From assembly GCA_001953215.1 (NCBI GenBank), contig CP019169.1:3906001-3970000 (forward strand): a DNA stretch of 64,000 bases, in the 5' to 3' direction. The notes under the pieces are model-generated. The model worked only from the letters and a program-made list of their open reading frames with translations, was not told the origin of the DNA and searched no databases. Of this stretch, positions 8,678 through 15,896 are shown piece by piece. The DNA is from Betaproteobacteria bacterium GR16-43. GTDB lineage: Bacteria > Pseudomonadota > Gammaproteobacteria > Burkholderiales > Usitatibacteraceae. A program made the translations under genes and the position numbers. The number at the start of each line of letters is the position of its first letter. Position 1 is the first letter of the stretch.

Positions 8678-11026
8678 TCAGGCCAGCGGATGAGGATTGG
8701 AATTGATGCGCGCGGCGAGGCGTGGATTCGCAAGTCGTCGCTGCCCGTGGCCAAAATCGATCGGCTGCAGATAGGTACCCAGGGCTCGTGCGACGCGAAA
8801 CGGTGTTTGGCGAATGTCCGGGGACGTGACATCGGCGACGGCAACCCGCGTACCGGCCGCAGCCAGCGCGGCAACACAAGCCTGCATGTCGCTACCCTTG
8901 TGGGTCCGACGGACCCGTCCCAGCGGAAGGGCTCGGTCATGCGCGGCGCGCACGAACTTGAATGACCCCAGCCTAGATCGAGGCACGTAGTAGAGCGCGT
9001 GATCGTTAAGACTACGCACCTGCGCCGCGGTTTTCGGAATCTTCTGGGTCGGATCTTTCATGAGGCGTTGGATGTAGGGACCCACATGGGCCTGTTCCAG
9101 GATCGCTTTCCTTGCCGCCTGGACGGGATCCGTATGCGCTGAAAGCGATACCGTGGCCGCGGGCCGATTCTTGCCGTCTCCCCAGGAAATGCACATGAAG
9201 GACGGGATGGCCACATCGGAGCGCAGGAGGTACAGGCAAACGTCCATCCCCAGCTCGCGCATCTCGAGGACGACCTCGCGGGTGGCCGTATCCAGGTCTT
9301 CACCCGGCTCGACAAGCTGGGGGCGGCGCTGCTCCAGCCACGTCATCATGAAGGCGTCGCGCTCCAGGAGCTCGAGGGTGGCGCGCAACGCCGCATCCTC
9401 CAGACCTGAGCCTGCTGCAAGCCCATTGGAAGTCACTTGGCAAAGGTACTCACCTTTCGGGGCCTGGTAGTTGAAAAAGGTGACGAGCGCGGGGAGGTGA
9501 ACGGGATCACCCGAGTCGAGCCATGTGCCCTGGGTCCAGGAAAGGTCACGCTTGGGGTCATGCCGATCGTAGGGGAAGCCCGGCTCGAGATACTGCTCGG
9601 CCCGGTACAGGCAAAGCGCGCGCGGGTCGAACGCTCCCTTCCCTAGTGCGACCGGACTCGCACGTAGCAAATCAGCCTCCCTGTAAATCGAGGCCGAATA
9701 CCTTTCGATCGCCTCCCCCACGGCGCCTACCATCGCAGACACCGGGGTCGTACCCTTGCCGGACCCGACCAGGGGTTCGTCGTGGTGAGAGTGCCGGGAT
9801 GGAATCGCGGCGCCGGCGATGAGGGCCGTGGCCGTCGAGAGCGCCAGGGGTTCATTGGCGTCACGATCATTGATCACCAGCTGCTTCACGATGCCCGTGC
9901 GAGGACCCACGATGGGGGAGAGTCGCTTGCGCAGCTCGCTTACCGAAGCACTGTGTGCGAGATCGATGGCGGGATCGGGTTTGGCTGGCAGTGCCGCCGC
10001 GCCCCCACAGGTACGGCACCATGGAAGGCGGGAAATGTCATGAACCGTCGAGGTATGGCTTACGAGGTTCAACTCCAACTGCCGCCCTACCAATTGCGAG
10101 CCGGTGTAGTTCGTAACGACTTTGATCGCCTCCGCGGCAACCAGTGCGCCCAGGAGCCGTGTGGCTCCGGGCGGAGACAGTCGTCGCCTACGGCTCGCTG
10201 CCGTAGGCGCGGACGCCTGCAAGAGCGCGCTTTCTTCGAAGTTGGAGTCGTTTCCGAGCCTGCGTCGCCGCAAGCACTCCCAACAAGCAGTCTCTCCGGG
10301 TACGACGACCGGCCCCACGAGGGCACAAAGCCCATCGATGCCGGCGATGACGTAGCGCACATTGGATTCCTGAGCCGCCCTCGCGACCTGCGACAGCAGT
10401 TCGACCTCGTCCGGATGGCGCACGGCCACCAACAGTGATACACCCTCCGGAAGGGGTACGCTACCTCGATCCTTGTCGATGAATGTCGAGAAGGAGAGCG
10501 CAGTTCGGCTCCCGAGAGACCTTAGCCGCGTGACGAGCTCACGCGGCTGCGTCTCGTGACCGCCGTCGACAGACGACGGCCCCACATCAAGGATCGTGAG
10601 GCGTCCCACCCCCGCCTCGACAAGTTCACGCGCGACCGCTTCGGTCCAGGCGCCAGCGCCCACCAACGCTACATGCGCAGCCCTGAGCGTCGTTTGTCGC
10701 TCGGGGCCACCAGGCCCCCAAATGTCCAGATAGGCGGCCACCTCCGCGGCGTCGCGACTACTTCTTCCAGGTCTCTCTACGGCCTCCAATACACCCGATT
10801 GTCGCAACTGGGTGATGAGCGCCCCAATGCTCTGTGCATCGAACTCGGGAAACTGCGCCTCGAGGGACTTCTGGTCGTATTGCCCGTCCAGCATGGGCAA
10901 TGCGCGGCGGAAAAACTCTTGTGTGCTGGCCCCGACGAGTTCGAAGGATTTCAAGTCGCTTCGCACGAATGTGCGCTGGTCCACCGTGATGATGGAAACA
11001 AACGGCGAGAGGCGTAGCTTGGCCAT
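8678..11026 (-). CDS. Fused TOMM cyclodehydratase: leader-binding (RRE)/E1-like domain plus YcaO domain
   Basis: 782 residues. Residues 1-85 look like a winged-helix RiPP recognition element. Residues 115-345 are an E1/ThiF-like scaffold with a VGAGA nucleotide-loop remnant (122-126) and a zinc site of two CxxC pairs (C248/C251 and C337/C340). Residues 370-782 are the YcaO ATPase: GSGKGTTPVSAMVGAVGEAIERYSAS (421-446) and LRATLELLERDAFMMTW (547-563) carry its acidic and basic ATP-site residues. The C-terminus ends NPHPLA, close to the PxPxP tail of azoline-forming YcaOs but losing the last Pro. It would convert core Cys/Ser/Thr to azolines. An ATG at 11026 is chosen over 11065 because the RRE begins there. 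Confidence 0.9.
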   Translation of the reverse strand: MAKLRLSPFVSIITVDQRTFVRSDLKSFELVGASTQEFFRRALPMLDGQYDQKSLEAQFPEFDAQSIGALITQLRQSGVLEAVERPGRSSRDAAEVAAYLDIWGPGGPERQTTLRAAHVALVGAGAWTEAVARELVEAGVGRLTILDVGPSSVDGGHETQPRELVTRLRSLGSRTALSFSTFIDKDRGSVPLPEGVSLLVAVRHPDEVELLSQVARAAQESNVRYVIAGIDGLCALVGPVVVPGETACWECLRRRRLGNDSNFEESALLQASAPTAASRRRRLSPPGATRLLGALVAAEAIKVVTNYTGSQLVGRQLELNLVSHTSTVHDISRLPWCRTCGGAAALPAKPDPAIDLAHSASVSELRKRLSPIVGPRTGIVKQLVINDRDANEPLALSTATALIAGAAIPSRHSHHDEPLVGSGKGTTPVSAMVGAVGEAIERYSASIYREADLLRASPVALGKGAFDPRALCLYRAEQYLEPGFPYDRHDPKRDLSWTQGTWLDSGDPVHLPALVTFFNYQAPKGEYLCQVTSNGLAAGSGLEDAALRATLELLERDAFMMTWLEQRRPQLVEPGEDLDTATREVVLEMRELGMDVCLYLLRSDVAIPSFMCISWGDGKNRPAATVSLSAHTDPVQAARKAILEQAHVGPYIQRLMKDPTQKIPKTAAQVRSLNDHALYYVPRSRLGSFKFVRAAHDRALPLGRVRRTHKGSDMQACVAALAAAGTRVAVADVTSPDIRQTPFRVARALGTYLQPIDFGHGQRRLANPRLAARINSNPHPLA

Positions 11027-11047
11027 GGCGGTATCCGGCGTGAACTC

Positions 11048-11063
11048 GCGGCCGCAAGGCCGC
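11048..11063 (-). promoter_or_regulatory. GC hairpin between precursor and cyclodehydratase genes
   Basis: A perfect GCGGCC-GCAA-GGCCGC stem-loop sits 22 bases before the cyclodehydratase start and 65 bases after the precursor stop. There is no T-tract. In RiPP operons such hairpins often protect or partly terminate the precursor transcript to give excess substrate over enzyme; that role is inferred here. Confidence 0.4.
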
Positions 11064-11127
11064 ATGGAACCGACGCGCGCCAGGCTTCGCGGCCCGCGCG
11101 CGCGTCAGAGCTTCAAGACCTCCGGGC

Positions 11128-11406
11128 CTACTTGAAGCAAGGCCCGCAGGTGCACTCGAAGCAGGTGTTGCAGATCTTGCAGGGCTTGCAGATCTTGCAT
11201 TGACAGATCGTGCACAGCTTGCATGTCGTGCACTCGTTGCACGGACCGCAGGTGCACTCATAGCAAATCTGGATCTTGCCCAGCCGATCCATCGCCTCGT
11301 GTAGCTGGGTGACCGCGCTTTGAAACTCCTTCACTTGAACGTCCATTTGCGCGGAGCCCGAGGCAGCCCTTGCTTTGGTCTTCGTGGAGCGCTTCTTACT
11401 GGCCAT
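11128..11406 (-). CDS. TOMM precursor peptide with cysteine-rich repetitive core
   Basis: 92 residues. The leader (1-46) is Lys/Ala/Ser-rich, then amphipathic (VKEFQSAVTQLHEAMDRLG), as expected for RRE binding. The core (47-92) has 16 cysteines at 48, 51, 53, 56, 59, 62, 65, 68, 70, 73, 76, 79, 82, 85, 87 and 90. CxC occurs every 17 residues (51/53, 68/70, 85/87), with CxxC steps between. The core begins YECTCGPC and ends FECTCGPC. Start ATG at 11406 has GGAGG 7 bases upstream. It lies directly upstream of the cyclodehydratase on the same strand. A metal-binding peptide is the alternative, but the neighbours argue for a heterocyclised product. Confidence 0.88.
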   Translation of the reverse strand: MASKKRSTKTKARAASGSAQMDVQVKEFQSAVTQLHEAMDRLGKIQICYECTCGPCNECTTCKLCTICQCKICKPCKICNTCFECTCGPCFK

Positions 11407-11428
11407 CTGGATACCTCCCTTTGTGAGG

Positions 11429-11447
11429 ACGGTAGCTTCCCTACCGT
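11429..11447 (-). promoter_or_regulatory. Hairpin in the 5' region of the precursor gene
   Basis: ACGGTAG-CTTCC-CTACCGT forms a perfect 7-bp stem 22 bases upstream of the precursor start, between it and the outer-membrane-type gene. It may separate expression of the precursor from the two upstream genes or stabilise the precursor mRNA. Confidence 0.4.
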
Positions 11448-11485
11448 ACGGTGATCCGCCAGGACCAAGCGGAGCCTGTCGGACC

Positions 11486-12391
11486 TCAGTACTTGAGCGA
11501 GAACGCGAGCTGCGTAAATCCCCCCTTGGCAATGTCGTTCCAGGGGTCCGAGCCCACCTGGCGCCTGAGCGTAATCCCGGGGATCAGCTTGAGTTGGGCG
11601 GGGCCGGACGGTTTGGCTACGACCGGGTCGGCAAAGGAATAGTTGAGGGCAATGGTGTAGAGCCGATGGGAGCCCTTCTCGTCACCGGGCAGCACGTCTG
11701 TCGTTCTCATGTTCTGAGCGGTGCCGACCAACCTCCAGCGACTTGCCTGGAAGAATTCGCTCTGGGATGCGATCGGGGTGAGGAAATTGGGAATGAGCGT
11801 CGCGGTCACGTTCACGTAGTAGCCGCGCAGCTTTCCCGTGGGCGTGATGCCGGTCTGCGCATCCGTCGGGGCATCACGCACGTCCTTCACGAAATATCCC
11901 GCACCGGGGACAATCGCGAAAGCAACAGGCTGCAATGCCACCGGGGAAAAGAGTGGATCCCACCCTGCCAGGATGTCCAGCGAGGCGGTCCAAGCCTCGC
12001 TCGACTTCAACTCATTTCGCTCGCCGCCGAGGCTAGCGGCGAAAGTGACGAAGTTCTGCGGATTCTCGGCGGCGAAGTCCAGCTGCAAGTCCAAGGTGCC
12101 GCTGCGCGTGTCCTGCTCCTGCCCCGCAAGGGTGTTCTTTGCCCAGGAAAGGCGTGCACTAGGTATCAGCTTCGAGGAGACGCCAAAGGGTTGCGATTCC
12201 GCAAACGAGTAACCCACGCTTCCCTGGGTCATGTAGGCGCTCTCGCCGCCATCGGAACGGGTATAGCTCGCGATAGCAGGCTTTTCCCAACCCTTTGTCT
12301 CGGGTGCCTTGGTCAACCGGAGCGACCATTCAGCGAGCGCCGAAGAGGCGGCCAGCGCGGATCCAAGGGCAAAGAGGATCGAGCGGATCAT
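11486..12391 (-). CDS. Predicted outer-membrane beta-barrel protein of the RiPP operon
   Basis: 301 residues. A signal peptide (MIRSILFALGSALAASSALA, cleavage before EWSL) is followed by alternating polar/hydrophobic stretches typical of beta-barrel strands. The chain ends in FSLKY, the terminal aromatic used by the Bam machinery. No family name is recognised. It sits 9 bases after the small hypothetical and 79 bases before the precursor, so it may be a release channel or a self-protection factor for the modified peptide; that is inference from position only. Confidence 0.7.
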   Translation of the reverse strand: MIRSILFALGSALAASSALAEWSLRLTKAPETKGWEKPAIASYTRSDGGESAYMTQGSVGYSFAESQPFGVSSKLIPSARLSWAKNTLAGQEQDTRSGTLDLQLDFAAENPQNFVTFAASLGGERNELKSSEAWTASLDILAGWDPLFSPVALQPVAFAIVPGAGYFVKDVRDAPTDAQTGITPTGKLRGYYVNVTATLIPNFLTPIASQSEFFQASRWRLVGTAQNMRTTDVLPGDEKGSHRLYTIALNYSFADPVVAKPSGPAQLKLIPGITLRRQVGSDPWNDIAKGGFTQLAFSLKY

Positions 12392-12400
12392 GACACCCCC

Positions 12401-12730
12401 TTAGACGCTCGAACAGGTGAGTTCACCGCAGTGCTTGTAGGCACCTTCGCGCGCATCGCCGATCGTCGTGGTCCTGTCGAAATCACCGGAGTCGAATGGC
12501 GTGAAGTTCGGATACTTGGCCAGCCGCGAATTCAGCGCGATGTAGAGGCGTGCGATCACCTCCGGCCACATGTACGCGCTGAGCAGGTGGTTATTCGGGG
12601 TGGTCGACTTGATGGCGTGATCCGAGGCCATCGCAAGGACGTCATCGACGTCTCTGCGCACCAGCGGGCAGTTCGGATCGTCCCCCGTCTGAAAGGTATA
12701 GACGACCGCTGCTTTCTTGGCATTGTTCAT
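12401..12730 (-). CDS. Small hypothetical protein, first gene of the RiPP operon
   Basis: 109 residues, no signal peptide and no membrane segment, three cysteines (one in DDPNCPLV, two in HCGELTCSSV near the end). ATG at 12730 has AGGGAG about 8 bases upstream. I do not recognise it. As the first gene on the minus strand it faces the PLD operon across a 191-base divergent region that holds the hairpin repeat and the CTAAACG palindrome, which could act on both directions. Confidence 0.6.
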   Translation of the reverse strand: MNNAKKAAVVYTFQTGDDPNCPLVRRDVDDVLAMASDHAIKSTTPNNHLLSAYMWPEVIARLYIALNSRLAKYPNFTPFDSGDFDRTTTIGDAREGAYKHCGELTCSSV

Positions 12731-12784
12731 ATCCTTTGCTCCCTATTGCGCCCTGTCTACGCGCATTAGGTTCCGAATCGCTAT

Positions 12785-12809
12785 TTCCGACCCCACCTAA
12801 GCAGGTGGG
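12785..12809 (+). repeat. Hairpin repeat, copy 2 (TTCCG + CCCACCT/AGGTGGG)
   Basis: TTCCGAC followed by a perfect CCCACCT-AAGC-AGGTGGG stem in the divergent gap. It matches the copy at 6134-6158 at 21 of 25 bases in the same orientation; differences in one arm are partly compensated in the other (T-A loop closing pair here versus none there). It would lie in the leader of the minus-strand RiPP operon transcript, or act as a protein site. Confidence 0.5.
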
Positions 12810-12827
12810 ATCCAACGCCTGTGGAAT

Positions 12828-12891
12828 CTAAACGCCCGTTTAGGCCAAGTGCACCGCAATTCGGTTGTAAGGTACCTCCCGCGCCGAAGCG
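12828..12891 (+). promoter_or_regulatory. Shared 64-bp promoter/operator element, copy 2
   Basis: Same palindrome CTAAACG-CC-CGTTTAG (12828-12843), GCCAA, 12-bp spacer, TCGGTTGTAAGGTACCTC (12861-12878), two bases and GCGCCGAAGCG as at 3929-3992. It lies 31 bp upstream of the PLD gene start and 98 bp from the RiPP operon start on the opposite strand. Conservation is confined to the palindrome and the downstream block while the spacer between them varies, as expected for functional sites rather than a recent duplication. Confidence 0.7.
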
Positions 12892-12921
12892 TTCACGCAA
12901 ACGCGATCGAGGGAGATGCCC

Positions 12922-14586
12922 ATGAAAGTGCGCTGCTGCCACAACGGAGATGACGTCTTCATCGCCTGGCAACCCGAAGGACCCATTCCCGATTGCCGTG
13001 GGTTCGCGCTGCTTCGCCGAAGGAACGGCGTCGAGGAAGTCGTGAGCACGTGGGTGGGCTTCGTCGGCCAGGACCACGAACCCGGCGAGCGGCGAGCCTC
13101 GACCAACTGGCCGATCCAGAAATACCAGTGGACCGACTACATGGCGAAGCCGGGCGACAAAATGCAATACCGCGTCGTTCCCATGGTCGGCCCCAACAAG
13201 GAAAATCTCACGGCCGCGAGCGAGGAAGCCAGCGACTGGACGGAAGAGTTCACGCTGAGCCACCAGTTCGCGCCGAACATCGAGGCCTACTTCAATCGCG
13301 GGGTCGTTGCCGCGCAGTGGGTATCGCGCCGGTTGGGCATCACGCGGGATGACCTCAAGACCAAGAAGCTGCGCACCGTGATCGAGACGCCCGGCGACTC
13401 GTTTCGTGAATACCTCTACGGGCCGCTCGGAGCGAAGTTGTTCGCCGAGCTGGACTCGGCCGCGGCCGAGAAGCGCGAGATCTACGCGGCGCTGTACGAA
13501 CTGGACGACGAACAACTCGAGGCGACGCTCGAAAAGATGGGCACGCGCGCACATGTCGTGCTGGCGAACGGCAGCGTGAAGAAGAAGGGCGACGACCAGA
13601 ACAGCGACGCCCGCGAGCGCCTGGCCGGCAAGATCGACCTCCACGACCGCATGGTCTCGCCGCGCGCACTCGGCCACAACAAGTTCCTGGTCATCTGCGA
13701 CGACGAGAAGAAGCCCCGCTGGGTCTGGACGGGCAGCCAGAACTGGACGAAGACCGGCCTCTGCACGCAGGCCAACAACTCGGTGCTGATCGACGACTTC
13801 AACGTCGCGGCGCAGTACCAGAAGCAATGGGACCGGTTGAAAAAGGCCGGCGACGAGACGCCCGACGACTTGAAGGAGTCCAATACCGAACCGCGCGACT
13901 TCAATGCGGGCGGCACATCCGAACGACTCTGGTTCACGCCGACGATCGACCAGGTCGACCTGACGGAAGCGGCCGGCCTCATCAAGGGCGCGGGCCAGGC
14001 GATCCTGTTCCTGATGTTCAATCCCGGGCCGCAGGGCACGCTGCTGAACGCGATCATCGCCGCGGCCCGAAAGCGCCCGGCTTCGCGGCGCCTCTACATC
14101 CGCGGTGCGATCAACCAGGACCCCAGCACGACCAAGAATCCCGTCGAACTCTTCGATTCCGCGAACTCGAACAAGGCCGACTTCGACATCACGCTGCCGG
14201 CCGCGATCGACGAACCGACGAAGTGGTTCGCACGCGAACTGGTCAAACTTCCCGGGACGTTCGCGATGGTCCACAGCAAGGTAGTCGTGCTCGATCCGTT
14301 CGGCACGAAGCCGGTGCTGATGACCGGCTCGCACAACCTCGGGCCGAAGGCGAGCGGCACCAACGACGAGAACCTGCTGATCATCCGCGATGCGCCCGCG
14401 CTGGCCGCCGCGTATGCGACGAACATCATGGCGATCTACAACCAGTATCGCTGGCGATTCCGCCGGCAGAAGCAACCCAAGGCCAAGCGATGGAATGGCC
14501 TCGAGGACAGTGACAAGTGGCAGACCGGCTACTTCAAGGCCGGAAGCGAGGCGCGCCGCGAGATGGCCTTCTGGGTCGGCGAATAG
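12922..14586 (+). CDS. Phospholipase D-like (HKD) protein
   Basis: 554 residues. An N-terminal region of about 110 residues resembles a beta-sandwich (fibronectin-like). The catalytic part has two HKD-type motifs: H252-N-K254 (GHNKFLVICDD, followed by WTGSQNWT) and H451-S-K453 with D458 (VHSKVVVLD, followed by MTGSHNLG). No signal peptide is seen, so it is cytosolic or exported otherwise. ATG at 12922 follows GGGAG by 6 bases; the ATG at 12916 is too close to that site. It is the first gene after the shared element, and a second gene follows 8 bases on. Substrate (lipid or nucleic acid) is not indicated. Confidence 0.82.
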   Translation: MKVRCCHNGDDVFIAWQPEGPIPDCRGFALLRRRNGVEEVVSTWVGFVGQDHEPGERRASTNWPIQKYQWTDYMAKPGDKMQYRVVPMVGPNKENLTAASEEASDWTEEFTLSHQFAPNIEAYFNRGVVAAQWVSRRLGITRDDLKTKKLRTVIETPGDSFREYLYGPLGAKLFAELDSAAAEKREIYAALYELDDEQLEATLEKMGTRAHVVLANGSVKKKGDDQNSDARERLAGKIDLHDRMVSPRALGHNKFLVICDDEKKPRWVWTGSQNWTKTGLCTQANNSVLIDDFNVAAQYQKQWDRLKKAGDETPDDLKESNTEPRDFNAGGTSERLWFTPTIDQVDLTEAAGLIKGAGQAILFLMFNPGPQGTLLNAIIAAARKRPASRRLYIRGAINQDPSTTKNPVELFDSANSNKADFDITLPAAIDEPTKWFARELVKLPGTFAMVHSKVVVLDPFGTKPVLMTGSHNLGPKASGTNDENLLIIRDAPALAAAYATNIMAIYNQYRWRFRRQKQPKAKRWNGLEDSDKWQTGYFKAGSEARREMAFWVGE

Positions 14587-14594
14587 GCAACGCG

Positions 14595-15377
14595 ATGAAC
14601 CAACTCACCGGTCGCTGCATGTTCATCTGGAAGCTGCTGCCCGTCGTCGCGGCGGAGATCGACCTTGCCACCTTCACGAAGAAGGTCCGCAAGGCGAAGC
14701 TGAGCGGGATCTGGATCAAGGTCGGCGACGGGCGAGCCGAGCATACCAACGTCAATGCGGCCAACGTCGGCCTCTTCAACGAGGTCGTGAAGCGCATGCA
14801 TGACGCCGGCGTGAGTGTATGGGGCTGGCATGTCCCGATCTGCCCCACCGAAGCCATCGCCCGCCAGGAAGCGGCGCTCGCCTGCCGGCTCGTCGAGCGC
14901 CTTCGCCTGGATGGACTTCTTTGCGATGCGGAAGCGGGCGACGCCTACTTCAAGGGCGGTCCGGCGGAAGCGACCGAGTATGCGCGCGCGACCCGAGAGG
15001 GGCTGGACTCGTTGGGCGCGGGCTTCGCGGTCTGCAGCCACGACATTCCCGCCAATTTTCCGCGCTTCCCGTTCACCGAATTCGCGCGGCATGCATCGCA
15101 GAACGCCCCGCAGGTCTACTACGGCAGCAGTCCCAGCGTGGAGAATCGCCTCGAGCGCGCGATCGCGGCGAATGCGAGCGTCGAGATCCCCATGGTTCCC
15201 GTTGGTGCGGCGTGGGTAGGCGACGCCGGTGGTTGCGAGAGTCCTTCAGCTTCCGCGGAGAGGGCGCGGGCGTTCATTCGGCTGGTCCACGAACACGGCT
15301 TCCCCGGCTACTCGTTCTGGCATTGGATGGGCGCGCCCGCAAAGTTCTGGGAGGTGTTGTTCACGACGCCCGCGTAG
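14595..15377 (+). CDS. TIM-barrel-like protein, possible glycoside hydrolase
   Basis: 260 residues. Beta strand/helix alternation with GIWIKVGDGR, VSVWGWHVP, DGLLCDAEAGDAYF, VCSHDIP, APQVYYG and GYSFWHWMGAP resembles GH25/DUF4015-like barrels; the DAEAGD acidic cluster at the end of a strand is the likely active site. No signal peptide is present. It starts 8 bases after the PLD gene and so shares its promoter. A cell-wall or polysaccharide substrate is plausible but not shown. Confidence 0.55.
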   Translation: MNQLTGRCMFIWKLLPVVAAEIDLATFTKKVRKAKLSGIWIKVGDGRAEHTNVNAANVGLFNEVVKRMHDAGVSVWGWHVPICPTEAIARQEAALACRLVERLRLDGLLCDAEAGDAYFKGGPAEATEYARATREGLDSLGAGFAVCSHDIPANFPRFPFTEFARHASQNAPQVYYGSSPSVENRLERAIAANASVEIPMVPVGAAWVGDAGGCESPSASAERARAFIRLVHEHGFPGYSFWHWMGAPAKFWEVLFTTPA

Positions 15378-15485
15378 CGATCACGCCGCCATAGCGCACG
15401 ATCCACCGCCTCTGCAGGGAACGCCTCCTCGGATCACGAGTCAGAGGAGACGCGTGTCCGAGAAACCACGAGAGGAAATCGATCG

Positions 15486-15887
15486 ATGCGAAAGTCGCAC
15501 CGTGGATTCACCCTGCTTGAGATCATCATTGTGCTCATCATCCTGGGAACGATCATGGCGTTCGTTGCACCCAGGATCTTCACCCAGGCGGGAATAGCCA
15601 AGTCGGGAGAAGCCAGGATTCGGATCCAGCACCTTGCCGGCCAGGTGGAGATCTACAAGCTGGCGGTCGGCAAACTCCCCGCTGATCTTCAATCGCTCGT
15701 GAAGCAACCCCCGGGAGTGGATCGATGGCAAGGCCCGTACGCCAAGGCGGCAGACCTGAAGGACGCCTGGGGAAACGACTATAGGTTCACGATCCCGGGA
15801 ACGGCCGGTCGGCAATACGACATCGTGTCACTCGGCGCGGACGGAAAGGATGGGGGCGAAGGCGAAAATCGAGATCTCTCGAACTAG
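15486..15887 (+). CDS. gspG: Type II secretion major pseudopilin GspG
   Basis: 133 residues with a prepilin leader: RKSHRG|FTLLEIIIVLIILGTIMAFVAPRIF, where cleavage before F leaves the E5-type Glu. The C-terminal part has the GspG calcium-loop pattern (DAWGNDYRFTIPG, then YDIVSLGADGKDGG). The length is normal for GspG. GAGGAAA lies upstream of the ATG. No other type II secretion genes surround it, so it is an orphan copy that may serve a system encoded elsewhere. Confidence 0.9.
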   Translation: MRKSHRGFTLLEIIIVLIILGTIMAFVAPRIFTQAGIAKSGEARIRIQHLAGQVEIYKLAVGKLPADLQSLVKQPPGVDRWQGPYAKAADLKDAWGNDYRFTIPGTAGRQYDIVSLGADGKDGGEGENRDLSN

Positions 15888-15896
15888 GTGGCGCGA

